From contig NZ_GG700733.1 in the NCBI RefSeq assembly GCF_000160835.1, positions 756,333-820,332 of the forward strand: 64,000 nt of DNA, written 5' to 3'. Of this stretch, positions 27,901 to 37,404 are shown in pieces. Every line of letters begins with the position of its first letter. Within the stretch, counting starts at the first letter, position 1. This DNA is from Limosilactobacillus antri DSM 16041 (GTDB lineage: Bacteria > Bacillota > Bacilli > Lactobacillales > Lactobacillaceae). Made by a program: the position numbers and the translations under genes. The notes under the pieces were generated by a model. That model was not told the DNA's origin. It ran no database searches and saw only the letters and a list, made by a program, of their open reading frames with translations.

Positions 27901-28014
27901 ATTTCCCGGGAAATACGGGGAATTATACTGAAAATCGGAATTTTAATCGCCATGGTGATTGAAAAGTAGGATAATTAGTTGTAACATTGTTCAGTCATAT
28001 AAGGATGCTAAAAT
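27901..28014 (+). promoter_or_regulatory. kimA upstream region: two palindromes and a promoter
   Basis: A perfect 14-bp palindrome ATTTCCCGGGAAAT (27901-27914) and a near-perfect AATCGCCATGGTGATT (27945-27960) precede a promoter with TTGTTC (27987-27992) and extended -10 TG-C-TAAAAT (28006-28014). I see no ydaO-type c-di-AMP riboswitch. The palindromes may be operators. Confidence 0.5.
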
Positions 28015-28045
28015 GCTTAACAATTAATTTAGTAGGAGGATAGCA

Positions 28046-29884
28046 ATGTGGCGTTATCTTAAACGTGTATTAATTGGGAAACCATTGAAGACCCTGGATG
28101 AGGGGCAGACCCACCTGACAAAGTTCAAGGCCCTGGCCATGCTGTCGTCTGACGCGATTTCGTCAGTGGCGTATGGCCCTGAGCAGATTACGACTGTCCT
28201 GGTGACGCTCTCAGCAGCGGCGCTGTGGTACTCGGTGCCGATTGCCGCAATTGTGCTGGTTCTGTTGCTGGCGATTACCCTATCATACCAGCAGATTATC
28301 CGGGCCTACCCGAGTGGTGGTGGGGCCTACATTGTTGCCACCCAAAACTGGGGGAGCAATGGGGGCCTGGTCGCTGGTGGATCACTGCTGGTCGATTATA
28401 TGCTGACCGTAGCGGTTTCCACGACGTCCGGGGTCGAGGCGATTACCTCGGCGGTTCCGGCACTCTACAAATTTTCAATTCCGATTGCAATTATTATCGT
28501 ATTGCTGATTATGTTTATGAACCTCCGGGGGATGAGCGAGAGCGCAAACTTCTTAACGGTGCCCGTTTACTTTTTTGTGATTATGATTTTCGTCATGATT
28601 ATCTGGGGATTCTACAATGTGGCGACCGGTCAGATCCATTACCAGGCTCCCGCAGACTACGGCACCCCGGTTGCCGGGATGAGTGTGGTTCTGTTTATCC
28701 GGGCCTTCTCAGCCGGTTCTTCCTCGCTGACCGGGGTAGAAGCGGTCAGCAACGCGGTGCCGAACTTCAATAAGCCGAAGGAAAAGAACGCCGCCACGAC
28801 CCTGGCAATTATGAGTGCCATCTTGGCCTTCTTCTTTATTGCCATCATCTTCTTCAGCTTCTTTATCGGGGTAGTGCCAAACGGGCGGACCACGGTTCTT
28901 TCACAGATTGCCCTCGCCATCTTTGGCGGTCACGGGCTGGGTTTTTACCTCTTGCAGCTATCGACGGCCATGATTTTGGCGGTGGCGGCCAACACCGGTT
29001 TCTCCGCCTTCCCGATTTTGGCCTTTAACATGGCCAAGGATAAGTATATGCCCCATGCCTTCATGGATCGCGGTGACCGGTTGGGCTACTCGAACGGAAT
29101 TATTTCCCTGGCCATTGGGGCGATTATCCTGATCCTGATTTTCCACGGTCAGACTAACAGCCTGATCCCCTTGTACGCCGTCGGGGTGTTTGTCCCGTTT
29201 ACCCTTTCCCAATCCGGAATGATCATTCACTGGTTCCGGAGGCGGGAAGGCTGGTGGGTTGGAAAGGCCTGCATTAACTTTGTCGGTGCGGCAATTTCCC
29301 TCTCACTAGTGGCTTTCTTATTCTGGCAGCACTTTGGCAACGTCTGGCCATACCTGATCATCATGCCGCTACTGCTCTATATGTTCCACAAGGTCCACTC
29401 CCACTACACAAAGGTGGCGGCGCAGCTCCGGGTAGCTGAAAAGACGAAGGTGCAGCTCCATGATTATGATGGAGCCACGGTGATCGTCCTGGTTGGTAAC
29501 GTGACCCGTGTGACCCGGGGGGCGATTAACTACGCCCGTTCAATCGGGGACTACGTCATTGCCATGCACGTTTCCTTTGATGAAAACCCGGGTAAGGAGC
29601 ATAAAACGGCCAATGAATTTAAGGCTGAGTACCCGGATGTCCGGTTCGTGGACATCCATTCTTCTTACCGGTCAATTGCCAAGCCAACCCTCCGCTTCGT
29701 CGACGTGATTGCCAAGCGGGCGGAGGCGCGCAACTATTCGACGACTGTCCTGGTGCCGCAGTTTATTCCTAAGCACCCGTGGCAGTTGGCGTTGCATAAC
29801 CAGACCAGTGTCCGCTTGCGGGCACTGCTGAATTCACGGGAAAACATTATTGTGGCCAGCTATAACTACCACCTCCATGAGTAG
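28046..29884 (+). CDS. kimA: KimA-type potassium transporter (APC superfamily)
   Basis: A 612-residue membrane protein with about 12 transmembrane segments in the first 440 residues and a cytosolic C-terminal domain. It matches Bacillus KimA/YdaO in the N-terminal KPLKTLDEGQTHLTKFKALA, AMLSSDAISSVAYGPEQI and AYPSGGGAYIVA, and in the cytosolic HSSYRS and LVPQFI segments. KimA is a high-affinity K+/H+ symporter inhibited by cyclic-di-AMP. The substrate is inferred from this similarity. Generic annotation would call it an amino-acid permease. AGGAGG precedes the ATG. Confidence 0.88.
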   Translation: MWRYLKRVLIGKPLKTLDEGQTHLTKFKALAMLSSDAISSVAYGPEQITTVLVTLSAAALWYSVPIAAIVLVLLLAITLSYQQIIRAYPSGGGAYIVATQNWGSNGGLVAGGSLLVDYMLTVAVSTTSGVEAITSAVPALYKFSIPIAIIIVLLIMFMNLRGMSESANFLTVPVYFFVIMIFVMIIWGFYNVATGQIHYQAPADYGTPVAGMSVVLFIRAFSAGSSSLTGVEAVSNAVPNFNKPKEKNAATTLAIMSAILAFFFIAIIFFSFFIGVVPNGRTTVLSQIALAIFGGHGLGFYLLQLSTAMILAVAANTGFSAFPILAFNMAKDKYMPHAFMDRGDRLGYSNGIISLAIGAIILILIFHGQTNSLIPLYAVGVFVPFTLSQSGMIIHWFRRREGWWVGKACINFVGAAISLSLVAFLFWQHFGNVWPYLIIMPLLLYMFHKVHSHYTKVAAQLRVAEKTKVQLHDYDGATVIVLVGNVTRVTRGAINYARSIGDYVIAMHVSFDENPGKEHKTANEFKAEYPDVRFVDIHSSYRSIAKPTLRFVDVIAKRAEARNYSTTVLVPQFIPKHPWQLALHNQTSVRLRALLNSRENIIVASYNYHLHE

Positions 29885-29897
29885 TGAGGGTGTTGTG

Positions 29898-30158
29898 ATG
29901 CCGAAACGACAGATTTTAATTGGCGTTGCCTTTGCCCTGGGGCTCTTCCTGGTGGCCGGGTATACGATTGACAACCGGGGATTTCACTCGGGGATTTATG
30001 GGATCCTCGGCAGCCTCCTGCTTATGGCAGCGTACCTGGGAACATTTTGGCCGCAGATTAAGGCCGGTGACCGTCACGCTCGGCGGCTTGCCTGCTTGTT
30101 GGCAGTGCTGCTTGCCCTGATTATTATTTTAAACATTGCCGAAGCAGTATTAGCATAG
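29898..30158 (+). CDS. Small membrane protein of unknown function
   Basis: An 86-residue hydrophobic protein with about three predicted transmembrane segments (about 6-24, 32-50, 62-84) separated by short charged turns. I do not recognise the family. The start at 29898 has GAGGGTG upstream and lies 13 bp after kimA, so the two are probably co-transcribed; it could be an accessory of the transporter. A bidirectional terminator follows. Confidence 0.7.
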   Translation: MPKRQILIGVAFALGLFLVAGYTIDNRGFHSGIYGILGSLLLMAAYLGTFWPQIKAGDRHARRLACLLAVLLALIIILNIAEAVLA

Positions 30159-30160
30159 TA

Positions 30161-30205
30161 AAAAAGCGTTTCGGACGGTTGAAAAGACCGCGCGGAACGC
30201 TTTTT
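30161..30205. terminator. Bidirectional terminator
   Basis: AAAAAGCGTT / AACGCTTTTT arms between convergent genes. The right arm overlaps the last bases of yigZ. Confidence 0.85.
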
Positions 30206-30848
30206 AGTTATTAATTTTATAGGGGACCTCGTGAAAGCGGGTACCCATTTTTTGAATCTTCAGCTGGTGGTTGAAGCGGTTCTGCAGGTGGGCAATTGTT
30301 TGGTCCGCCGTGGCTTCGTCGATCAACACGTTGCAGGTAACGTTGACGCCGTATTCTTCGTTGCTGACGGTTAGCTGGTGCTCCTTGATGTAGTACAGGA
30401 GCGGGTCATGCTGACGATAGCTGACGGTGACGGCGATTTGCAGCTGCTTGATTCGCTGGACAATCCCGGCTTGGTGCACCGCCGCGGTGGTGACGTTGCT
30501 GTACGCCCGAATGAGGCCGCCCGCGCCCAGCTTAATCCCGCCAAAGTAACGGGTGACCACGGCGACAACGTTATGCAGCTTTGCCATTTGCAGGGATTCG
30601 AGGATCGGAACTCCCGCCGTGCCACTGGGTTCGCCATTATCGCTTTCTCGTTGAATTTGGTCCTGGTCGCCCACGAGGTATGCGAAGCAGTTATGGTTGG
30701 CTTTGCGATTGGCTGCCTGGACTTCTTTAATAAACTGCTGGGCCGCTTGTTCACTGCTGACCCGTTGGAGGGAGCAGATGAAGCGGGACTTTTTAATTGT
30801 TAATTCTGCTTGTTTAGCGGTTGCGATGGTTAGAAAAGGGGTTGTCAT
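30204..30848 (-). CDS. yigZ: YigZ/IMPACT family protein
   Basis: A 214-residue protein with the UPF0029/IMPACT N-terminal domain (KKSRFICSL, then SDNGEPSGTAGVPIL and VTRYFGGIKLGAGGLIRAYS) and a C-terminal DUF1949-like ferredoxin domain. The bacterial function is unclear; eukaryotic IMPACT regulates Gcn2. It is divergent from comFA, a conserved neighbourhood in Firmicutes. Confidence 0.92.
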   Translation of the reverse strand: MTTPFLTIATAKQAELTIKKSRFICSLQRVSSEQAAQQFIKEVQAANRKANHNCFAYLVGDQDQIQRESDNGEPSGTAGVPILESLQMAKLHNVVAVVTRYFGGIKLGAGGLIRAYSNVTTAAVHQAGIVQRIKQLQIAVTVSYRQHDPLLYYIKEHQLTVSNEEYGVNVTCNVLIDEATADQTIAHLQNRFNHQLKIQKMGTRFHEVPYKINN

Positions 30849-30914
30849 AGTGTAAACTTCTTTCGTGAAAAATTATGGATTGCCCGTATTTAAACAGTGA
30901 AGGGGGGCGAAAAA

Positions 30915-32243
30915 ATGCTGGAAAATTATTATGGCCGCCGGGTCCTGGCCGGGCGGGATGAATTACCGCCGGCAGGCGTTCAGACTTTACCAGCAATTAC
31001 GGTAGAGACGCGGGAAATCCTGTGCCACCGCTGTGGGCAGCGGACCCCCAAGGCGGTGGCCGCCCTCCCCAGGGGTGAGTACTATTGCCCGCATTGTATT
31101 AGCCTGGGCCGGGTTTCGACACTATGCAAATTTTATCATGTTCCAGAGCCAAATCAATTTACAATTAGCCCGCCAATTTTAACCTGGCGTGGCCAGTTAT
31201 CACTCCTGCAGGAAGCTGCTGCTCGTCAGGTTAGCGCGGGGATGCTGGCCCACCAGCGGCAGCTGCTCTGGGCGGTCACCGGAGCTGGCAAGACGGAGAT
31301 GATGTTTGTCGGTCTAGCGGCTTGTCTGGCCCGGGGAGAACGGGTGGCGATTGCCTCGCCCCGGATTGACGTCTGCTTAGAGCTATATCCCCGCTTGCGG
31401 GCGGCCTTTGCCAGCACCGAGATCGCCCTTTTGCACGGTCGGCAAGAACGTCCCTACCACTATGCCCAATTAACGGTCTGTACGACGCACCAGCTGTTAC
31501 GGTTTTACCGTGCTTTTGACAACCTGGTTATTGATGAGGTCGACGCGTTTCCGTATGCCGCTAATCCGGTTCTGTTTTACGCAAGCCAGCAGGCGGTTAA
31601 AGTCAATGGCGGTCAATTATTTTTAACCGCCACCCCCGGCGAATACCTGATGGGGGAGGCTCGCCGGCGGCACTTGCGGGTAACCTACCTCCCGTTACGC
31701 TACCATGGCCACCTTTTACCCGAGGTCCATTGCCACATCGTTCGCCGCTGGCGGCAGCGAGTGCAGGAGGGGGCGTTGCCGGTGGCGGTGCAACGGCGTT
31801 TACGGGCAAGCCTCCAGGGCGGTCACCGCTTTCTGCTGTTTGTGCCCCACGTTGCTGACCTGGCGACTGTTGCCCGGGCCTGTACCCGGGGCTTTCCGAC
31901 GGCTGCCTTTGCAACGGTTCATGCCCAAGATCCGCAACGGCTGGAAAAAGTTCAGGGGATGCGCGACCACCGGTATCATTTTTTAATTACAACGTCGATT
32001 CTTGAACGGGGGGTGACCTTTCCAGAGATTGACGTCTTTGTACTGGGCGCGGATGATGACATCTTTTCTAGTGCGGCCCTTGTGCAGATTGCCGGCCGGT
32101 CCGGCCGGTCTGCCAGTCGTCCCGAGGGCCGGGTTGACTTTTGGGTAACTGCCCACTGCCGGCGGGTAAACCGGGCCCTTCGCCAGATCCGGTTGATGAA
32201 CCAAAAGGGCCGACGGTGCCAGCATGAACTGCCAATTATGTAA
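30915..32243 (+). CDS. comFA: ComFA, ATP-dependent DNA translocase for competence
   Basis: A 442-residue DEAD-box-type ATPase required for DNA uptake. It has an N-terminal four-cysteine zinc site (CHRCG ... CPHC), Walker A AVTGAGKTEM, Walker B VIDEVDAF, SAT-like TATPG, and a C-terminal motif VI QIAGRSGRS. The ATG at 30915 follows GGGGGG. It overlaps comFC by 20 bp. Intact reading frames of comFA and comFC suggest retained transformation machinery, although no other competence genes are visible here. Confidence 0.93.
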   Translation: MLENYYGRRVLAGRDELPPAGVQTLPAITVETREILCHRCGQRTPKAVAALPRGEYYCPHCISLGRVSTLCKFYHVPEPNQFTISPPILTWRGQLSLLQEAAARQVSAGMLAHQRQLLWAVTGAGKTEMMFVGLAACLARGERVAIASPRIDVCLELYPRLRAAFASTEIALLHGRQERPYHYAQLTVCTTHQLLRFYRAFDNLVIDEVDAFPYAANPVLFYASQQAVKVNGGQLFLTATPGEYLMGEARRRHLRVTYLPLRYHGHLLPEVHCHIVRRWRQRVQEGALPVAVQRRLRASLQGGHRFLLFVPHVADLATVARACTRGFPTAAFATVHAQDPQRLEKVQGMRDHRYHFLITTSILERGVTFPEIDVFVLGADDDIFSSAALVQIAGRSGRSASRPEGRVDFWVTAHCRRVNRALRQIRLMNQKGRRCQHELPIM

Positions 32244-32904
32244 CCGCCGAATTGCCGTTAAGCTGACGTTGCGGGACTTGCTGTGGCCGGGACGCCTGCC
32301 ACCGGCAACCGTGTGCCCGAACTGCCGGCAGCAATTTGTGGCCCTTGATTACGTAAACTGCTGCCCGGCCTGCTGTCGGCCACAGGAGACGGACCAGCTT
32401 TGTCCGGATTGCTGCTCCTGGCGTCAAAAATATCCTTGGCAACTTACCCACCGGGCGCTGTACCGCTACAATGGAGCGATGAAGGAGTTCATGCACCGGT
32501 ATAAGTTTGCTGGCGATTACCGCCTGCGGACCGTCTTTGCCGCGGAGTTTACGGCCGCAGTTCGCCAGTTAACAGCGGCGGTCGTGGTACCGATTCCCGT
32601 TACGCAGGTAACAATGGCGACCCGGGGCTTCAACCAGGTGACGGGGTTGCTGGACGGCGTTGACTGGACCCCCTGCCTGCAAAACCGGGCGGTAAAGAAG
32701 ACCGCACAGTCCCAGAAGCACCGGCGGGAGCGGCTGCGAACGCCCCAGCCTTTTGTCCTTAGCGACTCGTCAAAGGCCGTAGCCGGGAAGCGGGTCTTGC
32801 TGGTTGACGATGTCTATACGACCGGTCGGACCCTCTACCATGCCGCGGACCTGATTTACCAGGCTGGAGCAGCCGGTGTTATAAGTATCTCTTTAGCTCG
32901 TTAA
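32224..32904 (+). CDS. comFC: ComFC/ComF phosphoribosyltransferase-like protein
   Basis: A 226-residue protein with N-terminal cysteine pairs for zinc (CQLC, CPNC, CPAC, CPDC) and a C-terminal PRTase domain carrying the PRPP loop VLLVDDVYTTGRT. It partners ComFA in natural transformation. It overlaps comFA, implying coupled translation. Confidence 0.93.
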   Translation: MNCQLCNRRIAVKLTLRDLLWPGRLPPATVCPNCRQQFVALDYVNCCPACCRPQETDQLCPDCCSWRQKYPWQLTHRALYRYNGAMKEFMHRYKFAGDYRLRTVFAAEFTAAVRQLTAAVVVPIPVTQVTMATRGFNQVTGLLDGVDWTPCLQNRAVKKTAQSQKHRRERLRTPQPFVLSDSSKAVAGKRVLLVDDVYTTGRTLYHAADLIYQAGAAGVISISLAR

Positions 32905-32931
32905 ATTACTTTAAATGATTTGTGAATAAAT

Positions 32932-32960
32932 TTGTTAATTAATGATAAGTACACTATAAT
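32932..32960 (+). promoter_or_regulatory. hpf promoter
   Basis: TTGTTA (32932-32937) and perfect TATAAT (32955-32960) with 17-bp spacing. Confidence 0.85.
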
Positions 32961-32983
32961 ATAGATAGGATATGAGAAGAGTG

Positions 32984-33018
32984 GTCCTTCTGATATCAGA
33001 ACAAGCGATTGCTTGGAC
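32984..33018 (+). other. Structured 5' leader of hpf (possible three-way junction)
   Basis: A GTCC/GGAC clamp (32984-32987 with 33015-33018) encloses two small hairpins: the palindrome TTCTGATATCAGAA (32988-33001) and AAGC-GATT-GCTT (33003-33014). It lies between the promoter and the ribosome-binding site. A regulatory role is inferred. Confidence 0.5.
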
Positions 33019-33036
33019 TGAAAGGAGAGAAGTACA

Positions 33037-33576
33037 ATGTTAAAGTTCAATATTCGTGGTGAAAATGTTGAAGTTACTGACGCAATCCGGGACTACGTGG
33101 TGAAGCGGATCAGCAAGCTGCAAAAGTTCTTCGAGGATAGCGTTGAGGCAACTGCCCACGTGAACTTAAAGGTTTATCCAAACCGTACTTACAAGGTTGA
33201 AGTTACTATTCCGCTCCCATACCTAACGTTGCGGGCTGAAGAAACCTCCAATGATATGTACGGTAGTGTTGACTTGGTAACCGACAAGCTGGAACGCCAG
33301 ATCCGGAAGTACAAGACGAAGGTTAACCGCAAGTCTCGTGAAAAGGGCTTGAAGAACCTGGAATTCGTTCCTTCAGACGATGACGCCGCAAGTGACGAAT
33401 TAAAGATTGTCCGGACTAAGCAAGTGTCACTCAAGCCAATGGACCCTGAAGAAGCGGTTCTGCAAATGGATATGCTGGGTCATGACTTCTTCGTTTTCCA
33501 AGACGCTGAGACCAATGGAACGAGTATCGTTTACCGTCGTCGCGATGGTCGTTACGGTTTAATTGAAGCAGAATAG
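33037..33576 (+). CDS. hpf: Ribosome hibernation promoting factor, long form
   Basis: A 179-residue long HPF. The N-terminal S30AE domain (1-100) binds the decoding and tRNA sites of 30S. The linker carries Asp/Asp-rich residues, and the C-terminal domain (about 120-179, with MDMLGHDFFVFQDAETN) dimerises ribosomes into 100S particles. AAAGGAGAG precedes the ATG. It is monocistronic between comFC and secA, its usual location in lactobacilli. Confidence 0.97.
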   Translation: MLKFNIRGENVEVTDAIRDYVVKRISKLQKFFEDSVEATAHVNLKVYPNRTYKVEVTIPLPYLTLRAEETSNDMYGSVDLVTDKLERQIRKYKTKVNRKSREKGLKNLEFVPSDDDAASDELKIVRTKQVSLKPMDPEEAVLQMDMLGHDFFVFQDAETNGTSIVYRRRDGRYGLIEAE

Positions 33577-33608
33577 CTAATCGCTGGTGAGGACACTCAC
33601 TGCTAACT

Positions 33609-33646
33609 GCCTCTAGGATTCGGGTGCCGAGTTCTAGGGGCTTTTT
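33609..33646 (+). terminator. Terminator after hpf
   Basis: GCCTCTAG / CTAGGGGC outer stem with TCGG/CCGA inner stem, followed by TTTTT. Confidence 0.88.
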
Positions 33647-33717
33647 GTCTGGGTCAATCGGTTTTCAATCGCCTGCCAACGTGGTAAAATATTACAGTTA
33701 GAATTAAAAATATAATT

Positions 33718-33753
33718 GGCTTGAGTAGTACCTTTTATTCAGCAACTCAAGCC
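33718..33753 (+). other. secA leader hairpin
   Basis: GGCTTGAGT (33718-33726) is exactly complementary to ACTCAAGCC (33745-33753), with an 18-nt loop. It stops 21 nt before the secA start codon, with no T tract. It may modulate secA translation. Confidence 0.55.
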
Positions 33754-33774
33754 TGAATTAGGAAGGACGCTTTT

Positions 33775-36138
33775 ATGGCCAACATTTTAAAAAAATGGAT
33801 TGAAAGCGATCGCCGTGAGTTACGGCGGATTAATAAGATTGCGGACAAGGTTGAGTCTTATGCCAAGGAAATGGAAGAACTCAGCGACGACCAGCTCAAG
33901 GCAAAGACGGACGAGTTCCGCCAGCGTTATCAAAAGGGGGAATCCCTCGACGCTCTCCTGCCCGAAGCCTTTGCGGTTGCCCGAGAAGGGGCTAAGCGGG
34001 TCCTCGGACTTTACCCGTTCCACGTTCAAATCATGGGGGGCATTGTCCTACACGAGGGGAACATTGCCGAAATGAAGACCGGTGAAGGGAAGACTCTGAC
34101 GGCGACGATGCCGGTATACCTGAACGCCATCTCTGGCAAAGGGGTCCACGTTATTACCGTTAACGAATACCTATCAAAACGGGACGCCACGGAAATGGGC
34201 CAACTGTATAACTGGCTGGGGTGCAGCGTCGGCATCAATAACTCCGAGATGAGCCCCGACGAAAAGCGGCAGGCCTACCAGGCGGACATTATGTATTCCA
34301 CCAACAGTGAGATCGGTTTCGACTACCTGCGTGATAACATGGCGGTTTACAAGGAAGACCAGGTTCAGCGGGGCCTGAACTACGCGATCGTCGATGAGGT
34401 TGACTCGATTTTGATTGATGAAGCGCGGACACCGTTGATTATTTCTGGCCCGGGAACGGGGACTTCCAAGCTGTACAAGCAGACGGACCGCTTCGTCAAG
34501 CAGCTGAAAAACGAGGCGGACTACAAGATTGACCTAGAGTCCAAGACGGTTTCGTTAACCGATGAGGGGATCAAGAAGGCAGAAAAGTACTTTAACCTAA
34601 AGAACCTTTACGATCCTGAAAATACGGCCCTGACCCACCACCTCGACCAGGCCTTGCGGGCTAACTATATCATGCTGCTGGATAAGGACTACGTGGTTTC
34701 CGACGGTGAAGTGCTGATCGTCGATTCCTTTACCGGACGGGTGATGCAGGGCCGCCGGTTCTCCGATGGCCTTCACCAGGCGATCGAAGCCAAAGAGGGC
34801 GTCAAGATCCAGGAAGAAAACAAGACGATGGCTAACATTACCTACCAGAACCTCTTCCGGATGTACAGCAAGCTGGCGGGGATGACCGGGACTGCCAAGA
34901 CCGAGCAGGAAGAATTCCGGGAAATTTACAACATGGAAACCATCACGATCCCGACTAACCGGCCGGTTGCCCGAAAGGACGAGCCCGACCTTCTCTACCC
35001 GACCCTGCAGAGCAAGTTTGCGGCCGTGGTGAAGCGGATCAAGAGCCTGCACGCTAAGGGCCAGCCAATCCTGGTCGGGACCGTCGCGGTCGAAACCTCC
35101 GAGTACCTTTCCCACTTGCTGGACCAGGAACACATTCCCCACGTGGTCTTAAACGCGAAGAACCACGCGAAGGAAGCCGACATCATCAAGAATGCCGGTC
35201 AGCGGGGCGCCGTAACGATTGCGACCAACATGGCCGGACGGGGAACCGATATTAAGCTCGGCCCCGGCGTCCGGGAACTGGGCGGCCTGGCGGTGATTGG
35301 GACCGAACGACACGAATCCCGGCGGATTGACAACCAGCTGCGGGGACGGTCAGGCCGGCAGGGGGATCCGGGCTTATCCCAGTTCTACCTGTCCCTGGAA
35401 GATGACCTGATGAAGCGGTTCGGTGGTGAACGGATCAAGGCCTTCCTGGACCGGATGAAGGTGCAGGGCGAGGATGCCGTAATCAAGAGCCGCTTTCTGA
35501 CCCACCAGGTGGAATCAGCGCAAAAGCGGGTTGAAGGGAACAATTACGATTCCCGGAAGAACGTGCTCCAATACGATGACGTAATGCGCGAGCAGCGTGA
35601 AATCATCTATAAGGAACGCCAGCAGATCATTACGGAAGACAAGTCCTTGAAGTGGGTCCTGATGCCGATCTTTAAGCGCACCATCCAGCGGGAAGTGGAA
35701 CAGCACACCCTGGGTGATGAAAAGGACTGGGACCTGCAGGGAATCGTGGACTTTGCCGAAGAAGTGCTGGTTAAACCGGATATCGTTTCCGTAAAGGACC
35801 TGCAGGGCAAGTCGCAGGATGAAATGGTCGACTTTTTGATGACCTTTGCCGAAAAGGTTTACGATGAGAAACAGCAGATTTTGACCGACCCATCCCAGAT
35901 GCTGGAATTTGAAAAGGTCGTCCTGCTGCGGGTGGTTGATTCACACTGGACCGACCACATCGACATCATGGACCAGTTCCGGCAGTCAGTTGGCCTGCGG
36001 GGCTACGGCCAGTTAAACCCGTTGGTGGAATACCAGACGGCAGGTTACCACATGTTTGAGCAGATGGTAGCGGACATTGAATACGAAACCACCCGGCTAT
36101 TCATGAAGTCTGAAATTCGGCAAAACGTTACCCGCTAA
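33775..36138 (+). CDS. secA: Preprotein translocase ATPase SecA
   Basis: SecA (787 residues) drives export through SecYEG. Walker A is in [14 protein letters not shown], Walker B in [13 protein letters not shown]. The helical scaffold and wing domains are present. The C-terminus ends shortly after the helical bundle ([11 protein letters not shown]) and lacks the cysteine-rich zinc tail that binds SecB elsewhere. This is common in lactobacilli, which lack SecB. AGGAAGGA precedes the ATG. Confidence 0.98.
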   Translation: MANILKKWIESDRRELRRINKIADKVESYAKEMEELSDDQLKAKTDEFRQRYQKGESLDALLPEAFAVAREGAKRVLGLYPFHVQIMGGIVLHEGNIAEMKTGEGKTLTATMPVYLNAISGKGVHVITVNEYLSKRDATEMGQLYNWLGCSVGINNSEMSPDEKRQAYQADIMYSTNSEIGFDYLRDNMAVYKEDQVQRGLNYAIVDEVDSILIDEARTPLIISGPGTGTSKLYKQTDRFVKQLKNEADYKIDLESKTVSLTDEGIKKAEKYFNLKNLYDPENTALTHHLDQALRANYIMLLDKDYVVSDGEVLIVDSFTGRVMQGRRFSDGLHQAIEAKEGVKIQEENKTMANITYQNLFRMYSKLAGMTGTAKTEQEEFREIYNMETITIPTNRPVARKDEPDLLYPTLQSKFAAVVKRIKSLHAKGQPILVGTVAVETSEYLSHLLDQEHIPHVVLNAKNHAKEADIIKNAGQRGAVTIATNMAGRGTDIKLGPGVRELGGLAVIGTERHESRRIDNQLRGRSGRQGDPGLSQFYLSLEDDLMKRFGGERIKAFLDRMKVQGEDAVIKSRFLTHQVESAQKRVEGNNYDSRKNVLQYDDVMREQREIIYKERQQIITEDKSLKWVLMPIFKRTIQREVEQHTLGDEKDWDLQGIVDFAEEVLVKPDIVSVKDLQGKSQDEMVDFLMTFAEKVYDEKQQILTDPSQMLEFEKVVLLRVVDSHWTDHIDIMDQFRQSVGLRGYGQLNPLVEYQTAGYHMFEQMVADIEYETTRLFMKSEIRQNVTR

Positions 36139-36231
36139 GTGCGGCAACTGAGAAAATTACTAGAAGGTGCGGCAGTTCGGTGACCCATGGCGGTACCACT
36201 GCCGTATGTTTGTAATCGGGAGGAATTGTTG

Positions 36232-37348
36232 ATGGAATTAAGTGAAGCCAAGAAAAAAATAGAAGCAATGCAGCAGGAAGCTGCCCGCTTCGGGAGGTCT
36301 CTTTGACCTGGATGCCCTTGATGAGCAGATCGCGGAAAATGAGCACCGGATGGCTCAGCCGGGCTTTTGGGATGATAACGAAAAGGCCCAGCAGCTGATT
36401 AACGACAATAACGACCTGAAAGAAAAGCGGGACACCTACGTTGCCCTGCGCGACCAGTTGGCAGACCTGGAGACGAACCTGGAATTGCTGGAGTTAGAAC
36501 CGGATCCGGACCTGGAGCAGGAGTTCGCGGCCAGCTTTGCGAAAACCACTGAGGCTTTGCAACAGTACCGGCTTAGCCAGTTGCTGAGCGAAAAGTACGA
36601 CGGTAAGAACGCCATCTTGGAAATTCACCCGGGAGCCGGTGGCACGGAGGCCCAGGACTGGGGAGAAATGCTTCTTCGGATGTACGTGCGCTGGGCTGAA
36701 CAACACGGCCTGACCGTAGAAACCGCCAACTATGAACCGGGGGAAGTTGCGGGCGTTAAGAGTGTGACCCTCCTAATTAAGGGCCGCAACGCCTTTGGCT
36801 ACCTCCGCAGTGAGAAGGGGGTTCACCGGCTGGTGCGGATTTCACCCTTTGACTCCGCTGGCCGGCGGCACACCTCCTTTGCGTCGGTTGACGTGATGCC
36901 GGAACTAGATGACAGCGTTGAGGTTGACATCAACCCGGCCGACCTGCGGGTGGACACTTTCCGTTCCAGCGGGGCGGGAGGTCAGCACATCAATAAGACC
37001 GAATCGGCGGTCCGGATTACCCACCTGCCAACCGGCCTGGTGGCCTCTTCGCAGGCGGAACGTTCGCAGCTGCTCAACCGGCAGACGGCGATGAATATGC
37101 TGAAGTCGAAACTGTATGAGCTGGAAGAGGAAAAGAAGGCCAAGGAGCGGGCCGAAATCGAAGGCGAGCAGCTGGAGATTGGCTGGGGGTCCCAAATTCG
37201 CTCCTACGTTTTCCACCCCTACACCCTGGTAAAGGATAACCGGAGTGGTTACGAAACCCATAATGGGCAGGCGGTGATGGACGGGGAACTGGATCCCTTT
37301 ATCAACGCCTACCTGCAGTGGAAGCTTAGCCAGCAGAATCCGCAATAA
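36232..37348 (+). CDS. prfB: Peptide chain release factor 2 (programmed +1 frameshift)
   Basis: RF2 reads UGA and UAA stops. The gene starts at ATG 36232 (GGGAGG upstream), runs 24 codons to an in-frame TGA at 36304-36306, and continues in the +1 frame from GAC at 36305 to the stop ending at 37348, giving 371 residues. The GGQ motif is in RSSGAGGQHINKT, and the SPF stop-recognition tripeptide is in RISPFDSAG. A hairpin CGGCAGT/ACTGCCG (36170-36204) lies in the upstream spacer. It follows secA, as is usual in Firmicutes. Confidence 0.97.
36293..36307 (+). other. prfB programmed +1 frameshift site
   Basis: An internal Shine-Dalgarno GGGAGG is followed by TCT CTT TGA C. The slippery CTT at 36301-36303 precedes the TGA. 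Low RF2 slows termination and allows the +1 shift, giving autoregulation. This is the classical arrangement. Confidence 0.95.
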
Positions 37349-37404
37349 TCGCAATTGCAGTTCCCGTTGAAAGCCGTTAAGGTTTAACATAAAGGAGTGG
37401 TTAG

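Noticed and set aside
28046..29884. Generic amino-acid permease
   Set aside because: N-terminal and cytosolic segments agree with KimA/YdaO along the whole length, so a potassium transporter is the better call.
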